From positions 1 through 25,741 of the forward strand of contig CAUUTP010000019.1 in assembly GCA_963548155.1 (NCBI GenBank): DNA of 25,741 bases. Reading direction: 5' to 3'. Under the pieces are notes generated by a model. The model saw only the letters and a list, made by a program, of their open reading frames with translations, ran no database searches and was not told the origin of the DNA. Shown here one piece after another: positions 6,355 through 13,713 of this stretch. Made by a program: the position numbers and the translations under genes. The number at the start of each line of letters is the position of its first letter. Within the stretch, counting starts at the first letter, position 1. The stretch comes from Eikenella sp963548155 (GTDB lineage: Bacteria > Pseudomonadota > Gammaproteobacteria > Burkholderiales > Neisseriaceae).

Positions 6355-7304
6355 AAATGAAAACTTTGGTTTTGGCGCTGGGCATGAGCCTGGCTTTTCA
6401 GGTAGCCTCGGCCAACACCGTGCGGTCGGTGGACAACATCGTGGCCGTGGTGGAGAGTGAAGTCATCACCCAGCGCGAGCTTGATCAGGCCGTGGCCCAC
6501 ACCCGCAGCCAAATGCCGCGCGGCACGCAAGTGTCCGAGCAGGAATTGCAGCGGCAAACCCTGATGCAGCTGGTGAACCAATCACTTTTGGTGCAGGCCG
6601 GCCGACGCAACAATATCCAAGTGCCGGATGCCGAAGTGGAAGCCGAAATTGCCCGTATTGCCGCTTCCCGCCGCCAAAGCGTGGCTCAGTTTGAAGCTGC
6701 CCAAGCCCGCTTCGGCATCGACAAAACCGCCCTGCGCCGCCAAGTGCGCGACAGCATGATTGCCCAACGCGTGCAGCAGGGGCAGACTGCCAGTGAGGCT
6801 AAAGTGAGCGAAGACGAAATCAATGCCGCTATCGCCCGCGCCCGTGCCCAAGGCATCGCCCTTCCGCAGGCCACGCCCAAAACCCAATATCATGCCCAGC
6901 ACATCCTGATTGCCAGCCAAGGCGAACGTGCCCAGCGGCTGGCGCAACGCTTGGCGCAAAATGCCCAACGCGGCGCCGATTTTTCCGCCTTGGCGCGCCA
7001 GTATTCGCAAGACAGCAGTGCTGCCAACGGCGGCGATTTGGGCTGGCTCTCCGAAGGCGAAACCGTGCCCGAGTTCGAACGTGCCATGCGCGGCTTGAAA
7101 CCCGGCCAGGTGAGCGCGCCGGTACATACCCAGTTTGGCTGGCACGTGATCCGCCTGGTGGAAGCCCGCACGCCAAATACGCCCGATGCCCGCATCCGCG
7201 CCGGTGTGCACGATGCCATCGCCGAGCAGAAAACCCAAGCTGCCATGCAGAGCCTGCTCCAGCAGCTGCATCAAAACAGCTTTATTTCCATTCGGATGCA
7301 GTAG
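6351..7304 (+). CDS. surA: Periplasmic chaperone/peptidyl-prolyl isomerase SurA
   Basis: The 317-residue protein has a signal peptide ending ASA at 19-21, an N-terminal chaperone region (DNIVAVVESEVITQRELDQAV; about 27-165) and one parvulin domain (about 178-275; HAQHILIAS, GADFSALARQYSQD, GGDLGWLSEGETVPEFE). SurA escorts unfolded outer-membrane proteins, including LptD, across the periplasm; coupling to lptD by an ATGA overlap fits this. GAGG at 6337-6340 inside lptD serves as the ribosome-binding site. E. coli SurA has two parvulin domains; one is seen here, as I recall for Neisseria. An uptake sequence (6397-6408) lies in the signal-peptide codons for AFQVAS. The pdxA that follows surA in E. 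coli is absent. Confidence 0.92.
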   Translation: MKMKTLVLALGMSLAFQVASANTVRSVDNIVAVVESEVITQRELDQAVAHTRSQMPRGTQVSEQELQRQTLMQLVNQSLLVQAGRRNNIQVPDAEVEAEIARIAASRRQSVAQFEAAQARFGIDKTALRRQVRDSMIAQRVQQGQTASEAKVSEDEINAAIARARAQGIALPQATPKTQYHAQHILIASQGERAQRLAQRLAQNAQRGADFSALARQYSQDSSAANGGDLGWLSEGETVPEFERAMRGLKPGQVSAPVHTQFGWHVIRLVEARTPNTPDARIRAGVHDAIAEQKTQAAMQSLLQQLHQNSFISIRMQ

Positions 7305-7353
7305 GCAGATTGGCCGCATGGGATGATTGGCCTATCCTTTGCGGCCAATTTAC

Positions 7354-7380
7354 AGGCTACCTGAAAGTTTCAGGTAGCCT
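7354..7380 (+). terminator. DUS-pair hairpin after surA
   Basis: Exact uptake sequences at 7354-7365 and 7369-7380 face each other (13-bp arms, almost no spacer). It has the AGGCTA...TAGCCT topology but is followed by CAAGTTC instead of a U-tract, so termination strength is uncertain. Confidence 0.6.
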
Positions 7381-7427
7381 CAAGTTCGACCAATTTGCTG
7401 TTGCAGGCCATCAATGCCGTATTTATT

Positions 7428-7457
7428 TTTCAGGTAGCCTTTAAAGGCTACCTGAAA
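7428..7457. repeat. Perfect 30-bp DUS palindrome
   Basis: Bases 7428-7442 and 7443-7457 are exact reverse complements with no spacer: two uptake sequences meeting as AGCCTTT/AAAGGCT. It lies 40 bp before alr and 48 bp after the previous DUS pair. The 3' side has no U-tract. Confidence 0.8.
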
Positions 7458-7496
7458 CCCATACCAACCCTAACCGATAGAGAATAGAGACCCGCC

Positions 7497-8552
7497 ATGC
7501 GCCCGCTTACCGCCACCATCCGCCTCAGCCACCTGCGCCACAACTACCAACTGCTCAAACGCCTGCACGGCAATAAAATGCTCGCCGTGGTGAAAGCCGA
7601 TGCCTACGGCCACGGTGCCGTGCGCTGCGCCCGTGCGCTGGCCGATTTGGCCGACGGTTTCGCCGTGGCCACGTTGGATGAGGGCATCGAACTGCGCAAA
7701 GCCGGCATCAGCGCGCCTATCGTGATGCTCGAAGGCGTGTTTGAGCCCGCCGAATACGCCGCGGTGGACGAATACCGCCTGTGGCCGGGCGTACAAAGCC
7801 AATGGCAGCTCGAAAGCCTGCTGGCGCACCGCTGGCGCGAGCCGGTAACCGTTTGGCTGAAAATGGATTCCGGCATGCACCGCGCGGGTTTCTTCCCGCA
7901 AAACTTCGCCCCCGCCCACCAAGCCCTGCGCCAAAGCCCGCAGGTGGCGCACATTGTGAACATGACTCACTTCGCCCGCGCCGACGAGCCGGAACAAGCG
8001 ATGACCGCCGCCCAGCTGGCCGCCTTCGACACCGCCGTGGCCGGCCTTTCCGGAGCACAGAGCCTCGCCAATTCTGCCGCCATCATTGCCCACCCCGCCG
8101 CCCGCCGCGACTGGGGGCGAGCCGGCATTGCCCTCTACGGCATCGAGCCCTTTCCGGGAGCCTGCCCCGAGCTCAAACCCGTGATGCGCCTTACCAGCCG
8201 CATCTTTGCCGAACGCACCCTCCAGCCCGGAGAGCCCGTCGGCTACGGCGCATCCTTCATCACCGAACGCTCCACCCGCATCGGCATTGCCGCCTGCGGT
8301 TATGCCGACGGCTACCCCCGCACCGCACAAAACGGCTGCCCGCTTACCGTAAACGGCCAACCCAGCCGCCTTATCGGTCGCGTGAGCATGGATATGCTCG
8401 CCGTCGAGCTCGACCACCACCAAGGCGTGGGCAGCGAAGTGGAGTTGTGGGGCGACGCCGTTTCTGTAGCCACCGTGGCCCAATCCGCCGGGACGATTTC
8501 CTACGAGCTGCTGTGCCACATCAAACGGGCCAACTATGTGTATCAAGAGTAA
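7497..8552 (+). CDS. alr: Alanine racemase
   Basis: The 351-residue protein is a fold-type III PLP enzyme converting L-alanine to D-alanine for peptidoglycan. The PLP lysine is K33 in AVVKADAYGHG and the second catalytic base is Y250 in PVGYGASF. Further family blocks are LKMDSGMHRAGF (121-132), NSAAIIAHP and GRVSMDMLAVEL near the C-terminus. Length is typical. The ATG at 7497 gives the usual RPLTATIRLSHLRHNY opening; only a weak AGAG precedes it. It stands alone between double DUS hairpins upstream and an uptake sequence downstream. Whether this is the housekeeping (Alr) or a catabolic (DadX) version cannot be told from sequence, but no dadA neighbour is present, which favours biosynthetic Alr. 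Confidence 0.95.
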   Translation: MRPLTATIRLSHLRHNYQLLKRLHGNKMLAVVKADAYGHGAVRCARALADLADGFAVATLDEGIELRKAGISAPIVMLEGVFEPAEYAAVDEYRLWPGVQSQWQLESLLAHRWREPVTVWLKMDSGMHRAGFFPQNFAPAHQALRQSPQVAHIVNMTHFARADEPEQAMTAAQLAAFDTAVAGLSGAQSLANSAAIIAHPAARRDWGRAGIALYGIEPFPGACPELKPVMRLTSRIFAERTLQPGEPVGYGASFITERSTRIGIAACGYADGYPRTAQNGCPLTVNGQPSRLIGRVSMDMLAVELDHHQGVGSEVELWGDAVSVATVAQSAGTISYELLCHIKRANYVYQE

Positions 8553-8578
8553 TCAATAAGTTGAAGGCTACCTGAAAC

Positions 8579-9514
8579 ATGAGCAACCCTTTCTTCCCCT
8601 GCCGCTTCATTAGCCGTGAAGAGCAGCAAACTGACTACGACACCGTTATCACCTCTGATTTCCACTATTTTGACAGCTATTTTGGTGATAAAGGTTGCGC
8701 GGGCTATGGCCTGCAACAGCTCGCCAAAAAACTTGCCAAGCAGCATCAAATTAAAGAGCTGCACTTCGATTCCGAAGCTGGTATGTTTTGTGCCTATTCC
8801 GCCAACCGCGAAAGTTTGCTGCGCCTGTGCCAAGCCCTGCGCAAAATCAGCGGCGAAGAAAGCCAGCACACCGCCCCTGCCGCCGCCAAGCCCAAAATCT
8901 CCGTCGAACGTGCAGATAATCTGCTGCTGCGCGGCTTCATCCTGCGCCTTGACCAGACCAAACAGCAGGAATTTCTCGATAACGTACCGTTTCCCGCCCT
9001 GTCGCCTGCCCATGCAGGCTATATAGCCGCGCTGGAGAATGGCACGGAAGAAGAAAAAATCCGCGCCGTCAAACGTATCGAATCCGAAGCCCGCAGCCAA
9101 ACCCGCCGCCGTGCCGACAGCTATCTTGCCCACCCGTACCTTATCAGCCTGTTGTTGGCCGTACTGGCGCATCAGCCCGGCGAAAAGCTGCATTTGGAAA
9201 TACTTTATGCCCTTAGATCTGTTTGCGACTGGCACTTGCCTGATTTGCGTTGTCGCGAAGCCTTCTACCAAGCCCTGACGCACAAAAAAGCCGCATTCCG
9301 TTACGCGGCGCTGTACGGATTGTTATTCCTGTATGAATTTGATGTGGAAAAAGTTAAGCCGCTGCTCCATGACAAAGCCAAAGCCGTGCGCGAAGCTGCC
9401 GAATACCTTCTGCGCCAGGATCAGCCCAAAGACAAAGCCGAAGACATTTTCCTCTGGAGATTTGACGATAAAGCCATCAACGCAATCCGTAAGGAATGGA
9501 AACGGGCTACCTGA
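8579..9514 (+). CDS. Orphan Imm51-like protein with C-terminal HEAT-like helices
   Basis: This 311-residue cytosolic protein has no signal peptide or membrane segment. Residues 1-92, especially GYGLQQLAKKLAKQHQ and ELHFDSEAGMFCAYS, resemble my recollection of the Imm51 immunity family, whose members protect against polymorphic toxins. Residues 93-115 form an Ala/Lys-rich linker. From about 140 onward the protein is helical, with HEAT-like pairs (HPYLISLLLAVLAHQ, AAFRYAALYGLLFLYE, AKAVREAAEYLLRQ). No toxin gene is nearby, so an immunity role is inference; it may be a leftover or have been repurposed. The ATG lies two bases after an uptake sequence (8565-8576), with only AAGG as a possible ribosome-binding site. 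The stop codon TGA lies inside a near-DUS. The reading frame is sound; the function is tentative. Confidence 0.6.
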   Translation: MSNPFFPCRFISREEQQTDYDTVITSDFHYFDSYFGDKGCAGYGLQQLAKKLAKQHQIKELHFDSEAGMFCAYSANRESLLRLCQALRKISGEESQHTAPAAAKPKISVERADNLLLRGFILRLDQTKQQEFLDNVPFPALSPAHAGYIAALENGTEEEKIRAVKRIESEARSQTRRRADSYLAHPYLISLLLAVLAHQPGEKLHLEILYALRSVCDWHLPDLRCREAFYQALTHKKAAFRYAALYGLLFLYEFDVEKVKPLLHDKAKAVREAAEYLLRQDQPKDKAEDIFLWRFDDKAINAIRKEWKRAT

Positions 9515-9579
9515 AAAAAGCAGCCCGGCATTCATACCCAACGTTTTGCCAAACCCGCCCAACACACATCACCCCACCC

Positions 9580-10173
9580 ATGCCGCACACCCTTTCCCCC
9601 GAAAGCCTGATCGAAGCCGCGTTGCTCACCCAGCCCGAGCCGCTGCCCGAACGCCACCTGCGCGACTTGTGCGAGCCGCCGCTTTCTGCCGATAAGCTCG
9701 AAGACGTGCTCGAAGCCCTGCAACAACGCTGGCAGGGCAGGGCGTTGCAGCTGGTGCGCACCCATGAGGGCTGGCGGTTTCAGGTAGCCTCTGCCGCCTT
9801 CGAGCGGCTCGGCAACCTGGAAGAACAGAGCACGCCGCGCTACTCTCGCGCGGTGATGGAAACCTTGGCCATCATCGCCTACCGCCAGCCGGTTACGCGC
9901 GGCGATATCGAAGCCATCCGCGGCGTGGCGGTGTCGCAAAACGTGATGCAAACCCTGCAGGAACGCGGCTGGATAGAAAGCGTGGGCAAGCGCGACACCA
10001 TCGGCCGCCCAAGCTTGTGGGCCACCACCAAAACCTTCCTCACCGATTTGCAAATCGACACCCTCGAATCCCTGCCGCCCCTAGCCGAATTGGGCGAATT
10101 GGTGTTGCCGGAGTTGGGTGTTTCCGGCACAACGGCAGAAGAAGAGGTGGCAGAAGAAGAGGCTGCGGAATAG
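9580..10173 (+). CDS. scpB: Segregation and condensation protein B
   Basis: ScpB is the winged-helix dimer that joins ScpA and SMC in chromosome condensation. The 197-residue product matches the family in LIEAALLTQPEPL (about 8-20), YSRAVMETLAIIAYRQPVTR and GDIEAIRGVAVSQNVMQTL, then GWIESVGKRDTIGRP. The ATG at 9580 is chosen because homology begins there; the frame stays open 28 codons further upstream but that extension overlaps the previous gene and resembles nothing. No clear ribosome-binding site is seen. The C-terminus is a glutamate-rich tail (EEEVAEEEAAE). scpA is not in the window. An uptake sequence (9779-9790) is read as Phe-Gln-Val-Ala. The gene ends ahead of a DUS pair. Confidence 0.93.
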   Translation: MPHTLSPESLIEAALLTQPEPLPERHLRDLCEPPLSADKLEDVLEALQQRWQGRALQLVRTHEGWRFQVASAAFERLGNLEEQSTPRYSRAVMETLAIIAYRQPVTRGDIEAIRGVAVSQNVMQTLQERGWIESVGKRDTIGRPSLWATTKTFLTDLQIDTLESLPPLAELGELVLPELGVSGTTAEEEVAEEEAAE

Positions 10174-10194
10174 GGCATTCAAGCGCGGCCAATA

Positions 10195-10227
10195 TTTTCA
10201 GGTAGCCTGATGAAGGCTACCTGAAAA
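10195..10227 (+). repeat. Inverted DUS pair after scpB
   Basis: Perfect 14-bp arms 10195-10208 and 10214-10227 surround a 5-base loop. The TTCAGG...CCTGAA topology ends in a run of A, so there is a strong hairpin but no U-tract. Confidence 0.75.
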
Positions 10228-10240
10228 ACATCTGCTCCAG

Positions 10241-10246
10241 TACAAT
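10241..10246 (+). promoter_or_regulatory. Possible -10 box for recG
   Basis: TACAAT is followed by CCCGCC. The same arrangement (A/T-rich hexamer plus GC-rich discriminator) precedes other genes here. No good -35 is seen. The leader would carry repeat copy B and an uptake sequence. Confidence 0.3.
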
Positions 10247-10276
10247 CCCGCCATCTTTCTACTCCGCACAAACCCA

Positions 10277-10322
10277 CGCTTTAGCTTCGCAGAAACTCAC
10301 TTCGTTCGTTTTCAGGTAGCCT
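10277..10322 (-). repeat. Dispersed repeat copy B, upstream arm flanking recG
   Basis: Bases 10277-10312 are the exact reverse complement of 12408-12443 (36 bp). The copy continues into an uptake sequence (10311-10322) that ends 5 bp before the recG ATG. In repeat orientation it reads uptake sequence, AAAACGAACGAAGTGAG, then the 20-bp core shared with 2924-2943. Confidence 0.8.
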
Positions 10323-10327
10323 TATCC

Positions 10328-12367
10328 ATGAGCGCCGATTTCAAACAACAACTCAAGCTCACCGACGCCACCGCCGGCAAGCTCGCCAAGCTGCATATCC
10401 GCAGCCTGTGGGATGCCGTGCTGCACCTGCCCCTGCGCTACGAAGACGAAACCCACCTCACCCCCATCAAAGACGCGCCCGTGGGCGTATCCTGCCAAGT
10501 GGAAGGCGAAGTGGCGCATCAGGAAATCCAGTTCCGCCCGCGCCGCCAGCTGATTGCCCAAATCCGCGACCAATCCGGTAGCGTGCTGCACCTGCGCTTT
10601 ATCCATTTCTACCCCAGCCAGCAAAAACAGCTCGCCGTAGGCAAACGCATCCGCGCCATCGGCGAAATCCGCCACGGCTTTTTCGGCGACGAAATGGTGC
10701 ATCCCAAAATCCGCGATGCGGCAAGCCAAAGCCTGGCCGAGAGCCTCACTCCCGTGTATCCCACCGTGTCCGGCCTCGGCCAGCCCACGCTGCGCCGCAT
10801 TATCCGGCAAGCCCTCGTTCAAACCGATTTGGCCGACACGCTACCTGAAAGCCTGCTTGCCCAGCTCAAGCTGCCGCCGCTGGCCGAAAGCCTGCACCTT
10901 CTGCACGCGCCGCCGCCCGAATACAGTATCGGCCAATTGTCGGACGGCAGCCTGCCTGCCTGGCAGCGGCTGAAATTTGACGAACTGCTCGCCCAGCAGC
11001 TTTCCATGCGCCTGGCTCGTGCACATCGACTCAGCGGGCAGGCCATGCCGCTGGTGGGCGACGGCAGCCTCGCCAAACCGCTGGTGCAGAGCCTGCCTTT
11101 CGCCCTCACCGCCGCTCAAGATCGCGTGCTGGCCGAAATCCGCCAAGATTTGGCGCAGCAGCACCCGATGCACCGCCTGCTGCAGGGCGATGTGGGCAGC
11201 GGCAAAACCATCGTGGCCGCGCTTTCTGCGCTGGCGGCCATCGAAGCAGGCGCACAAGTGGCCGTGATGGCACCCACCGAAATCCTCGCCGAGCAGCACC
11301 ACATCAAATTCCGCCAATGGCTCGAGCCGCTGGGCATCAGCGTGGCCTGGCTTTCAGGTAGCCTCAAAAAGAAAGAAAAAGACCAAGCCAAAGCCGCGCT
11401 GGCCGACGGCCGTATTCGCTTGGCCGTGGGCACGCACGCCCTGTTTCAAGACGATGTATCTTTCCAAAACCTCGGCTTGGTGATTGTGGACGAGCAGCAC
11501 CGCTTCGGCGTGGCGCAGCGCCTCGCCCTGAAAAACAAAGGCCGCGACGTGCACCAGCTGATGATGTCCGCCACCCCCATTCCGCGCACGCTGGCCATGA
11601 GCTTCTTTGCCGACCTCGATGTTTCCGTTATCGACGAGCTGCCGCCCGGCCGCACGCCGATTAAGACCCGCTTGGTCAACAACATCCGCCGCCGCGAAGT
11701 GGAAGGCTTTGTGCTGGCTACCTGTAAAAAAGGGCAGCAGGCCTATTGGGTGTGCCCGCTGATTGAAGAGAGCGAAGTGCTGCAGTTGCAAACCGCCACC
11801 GATACGCTCGCCGAGCTGCAGGCCGCCCTGCCCGAGCTCACCGTCGGCCTGGTGCACGGCCGCATGAAAAGCACGGAGAAAGCCGCCGTGATGGCCGAAT
11901 TTGCCGCCGGGCGCATCCATGTGCTGGTGGCCACCACCGTGATCGAAGTGGGGGTGGACGTGCCCAACGCCGCCCTGATGGTGATCGAACACGCCGAGCG
12001 CATGGGGCTTTCCCAGCTGCACCAATTGCGCGGCCGGGTAGGGCGCGGCGCCGCGGTATCCAGCTGCGTGCTGCTGTTTGCCGAGCCCTTGGGCGACACC
12101 GCCAAAGCCCGCCTCAAAGTGATCTACGAAAACACCGACGGCTTTGAAATCGCCCGTCAAGACCTCAACATCCGCGGCCCCGGCGAATTTCTCGGCGCCC
12201 GCCAAAGCGGCCTGCCCATGCTGCGTTTCGCCGATTTGGAGCAAGACCTGCCCCTCTTGGAAGCCGCCCGCCAGCTCGCTCCAGAACTCATCGCCCACCA
12301 CCCCGATATTGTGGAAAAACACCTGGCACGCTGGCTGGCCAGCCGCGAAGGCTATTTGGGCGTGTGA
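10328..12367 (+). CDS. recG: ATP-dependent DNA helicase RecG
   Basis: RecG remodels stalled replication forks and Holliday junctions. The 679-residue protein has an N-terminal OB/wedge domain (about 1-240; VEGEVAHQEIQFRPRRQL, FIHFYPSQQKQL), Walker A GDVGSGKT (287-294), the DEQH box (388-391), MSATPIPRTLAMSFF (motif III region) and the C-terminal helicase lobe with VATTVIEVGVDVPNA, QLRGRVGRG and the RecG-typical FEIARQDLNIRGPGEFLG. Length is close to E. coli RecG (693). The ATG at 10328 has no separate ribosome-binding site; AGGT in the adjoining uptake sequence is the only candidate. Exact 36-bp inverted repeats lie on both sides. An uptake sequence (11353-11364) is embedded as LSGSLK. Confidence 0.96.
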   Translation: MSADFKQQLKLTDATAGKLAKLHIRSLWDAVLHLPLRYEDETHLTPIKDAPVGVSCQVEGEVAHQEIQFRPRRQLIAQIRDQSGSVLHLRFIHFYPSQQKQLAVGKRIRAIGEIRHGFFGDEMVHPKIRDAASQSLAESLTPVYPTVSGLGQPTLRRIIRQALVQTDLADTLPESLLAQLKLPPLAESLHLLHAPPPEYSIGQLSDGSLPAWQRLKFDELLAQQLSMRLARAHRLSGQAMPLVGDGSLAKPLVQSLPFALTAAQDRVLAEIRQDLAQQHPMHRLLQGDVGSGKTIVAALSALAAIEAGAQVAVMAPTEILAEQHHIKFRQWLEPLGISVAWLSGSLKKKEKDQAKAALADGRIRLAVGTHALFQDDVSFQNLGLVIVDEQHRFGVAQRLALKNKGRDVHQLMMSATPIPRTLAMSFFADLDVSVIDELPPGRTPIKTRLVNNIRRREVEGFVLATCKKGQQAYWVCPLIEESEVLQLQTATDTLAELQAALPELTVGLVHGRMKSTEKAAVMAEFAAGRIHVLVATTVIEVGVDVPNAALMVIEHAERMGLSQLHQLRGRVGRGAAVSSCVLLFAEPLGDTAKARLKVIYENTDGFEIARQDLNIRGPGEFLGARQSGLPMLRFADLEQDLPLLEAARQLAPELIAHHPDIVEKHLARWLASREGYLGV

Positions 12368-12375
12368 ACGGGCAA

Positions 12376-12450
12376 AGGCTACCTGAAAGCGAAGCTTCAA
12401 CGCAGTTAAAACGAACGAAGTGAGTTTCTGCGAAGCTAAAGCGAAGCTTC
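12376..12450 (+). repeat. Dispersed repeat copy C, downstream arm flanking recG
   Basis: This is the longest copy: uptake sequence 12376-12387, then GCGAAGCTTC (12389-12398), a middle part, the 36-bp segment 12408-12443 that matches 10277-10312 in inverted orientation, and a second GCGAAGCTTC at 12441-12450. It begins 8 bp after the recG stop. It has no coding potential. Confidence 0.8.
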
Positions 12451-12549
12451 CACAGGAAGACGTTTTTGCGGGGTTGGAATTTCAGGTAACCTCTTTAATT
12501 GATAAGGCTGCCGTGTGTTTCTAGCCACAACATCTTACCCAATGCGGTG

Positions 12550-12655
12550 TATAGTGAATTAAATTTAAACCAGTACAGCGTTGGCTCGCCTTGCCGTACT
12601 ATTTGTACTGTCTGCGGCTCGCCGCCTTGTCCTGATTTAAATTTAATCCACTATA
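12550..12655. repeat. Correia-like element 1, 106 bp short form
   Basis: The element has TATAGTGAATTAA at the left end and TTAATCCACTATA at the right, with the internal CAGTACAGCGTTGGCTCGCC, GTACTGTCTGCGGCTCGCC and CCTTGTCCTGATTT typical of Neisseria Correia (CREE/NEMIS) elements. Size and content fit the short class lacking the internal ~50-bp block. TA at each end is consistent with the known TA target duplication. The rest of the 12451-12724 gap holds only a mismatched uptake sequence near 12480 and a TAAAAT -10-like box at 12684. Confidence 0.85.
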
Positions 12656-12724
12656 GTTTTCCTGCCGTTTGCTTGCGGTTCGCTAAAATACGCCCTCCTA
12701 TTTAACCAAGAATAAAGAGAAACC

Positions 12725-13623
12725 ATGGATGAACCAAATCTAAACCGCTATGCTCCGCCACGCACTCCTTTGGCGGAACAGGCCCGTGAAGTCGAAACTG
12801 ACGGCTATTTGGGCGAACCGCAGGCCGTGGGTATGGGGCGGGCGATGGGCTGGCTGCGTGACGCCTGGAGTTTGTTTAAGCAGCGGCTGGGCAAATGGAT
12901 AGGCGCGATGCTGCTGATTCTGCTTGCCAACGTTGTTATTGCACTTATCCCTATCGCCGGTCCGCTGTTGCAGCCGCTGCTGATGACCTTCCTGTTGGCC
13001 GGTGTGGCCTATGCGGCGCAAGACACCGAGCAGTATGGTAATTTCAGTATCGGCGATATTTTTCTACCGGCTTTCGGGAGCGGGTTTTGAGCCTGTTGGG
13101 TGTGGGGCTGTTTACTTTTGCCCTAACCTTGCTGTACGGCGCAATCGTTTACTTTGTATTCGGCAGTGATGTGTTGCAAGCATATTTGGACAATGTGCAG
13201 GAAGGGATGCCAAACAGCCTGAAGGCCATGAATTTGGTTTTCGCCATTGTTTATTTGTCTCTTACTTTCCTCGCGCCCACGCTGATTATCCTGCAAGATG
13301 AAAAGCTGTTCCGCACCATCGGCCTGAGCCTGAAAGGCTTTCTCCGCAACATCGGCGGTGCGTTTTGGTGTTCGCTGCTTATGTTTTTGGCCTTCCTCGG
13401 CGTGATATTGAGCGGTGCGGTTTTAACAGGTTTCTTGGGTTCGCTCGCGCCGGCATTGGGTAAAGCCGCCCTGGTGGTGCTGGCCGTTGCCGTGCTGGTC
13501 TGCCTGCCGGTGCTGTTTATCCTACCTTATGCGGTGTACCGCGATCTGTTTTTTGAGGGGGGAATAGCCTATTCTTCCATTCCAGGCAACAGGCTACCTG
13601 AAAATCTAATGTTCCGGTTTTAG
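12725..13623 (+). pseudogene. Frameshifted multi-pass membrane protein (BPSS1780/YciC-like)
   Basis: Two reading frames together make one protein. 12725-13090 encodes a soluble N-terminus and two membrane helices (GAMLLILLANVVIALIPIAG, then LLMTFLLAGVAYAA), ending FLPAFGSGF. 13087-13623 continues one frame over with LSLLGVGLFTFALTLLYGA and at least four more hydrophobic segments. Adding one C at about 13075 joins FLPAF to RERVLSLLGVGL and gives a continuous product of 299 residues, a layout I associate with BPSS1780-type inner-membrane proteins. No convincing slippery heptamer is present, so programmed shifting is unlikely. This is a one-base deletion or a sequencing error. AGAG precedes the ATG. 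The last codons include an uptake sequence (13591-13602). Confidence 0.7.
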
Positions 13624-13636
13624 GTGGCCTGTTTTG
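13587..13636 (+). terminator. Partly decayed DUS-pair hairpin at the end of the membrane protein gene
   Basis: The exact uptake sequence at 13591-13602 faces a degenerate partner (TTTTAGGTGGCCTGTT, around 13618-13633). AACAGGC and GCCTGTT still pair at the base. The 5' arm lies within the last codons and TTTTG follows the 3' arm. Confidence 0.45.
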
Positions 13637-13713
13637 TATAATATGGGCCGCTGCCAAAAGGCTACCTGAAAAACAAGCTGGTTATCTCAAAAATCTTCCA
13701 AACACACCACATC

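Noticed and set aside
7470..8546. 358-codon open frame antisense to alr
   Set aside because: It lies opposite a complete alanine racemase with catalytic residues intact; its composition is that of a GC-rich shadow frame.
9496..9579. 28-codon N-terminal extension of scpB
   Set aside because: It overlaps the previous gene and contains uptake-sequence-derived residues; homology starts at the ATG at 9580.
11354..12400. 348-codon open frame antisense to recG
   Set aside because: It lies opposite conserved helicase motifs and has no recognisable domain.
10277..12443. recG as cargo of a composite transposon bounded by the 36-bp inverted repeats
   Set aside because: There is no transposase, no target duplication that I can see, and related copies occur singly elsewhere; recG is a core gene.
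12376..12450. CRISPR-like or integron attC array
   Set aside because: The repeat copies are dispersed, in both orientations, with no regular spacers, no cas genes and no integrase.
12499..12705. 68-codon frame over the first Correia-like element (a similar one at 17377-17562)
   Set aside because: The translations come from the repeat itself and are therefore similar to each other without being genes.
13061..13090. Programmed -1 frameshift in the membrane protein gene
   Set aside because: A -1 shift would join the frames, but there is no X-XXY-YYZ heptamer in the correct phase and no strong stem after it.
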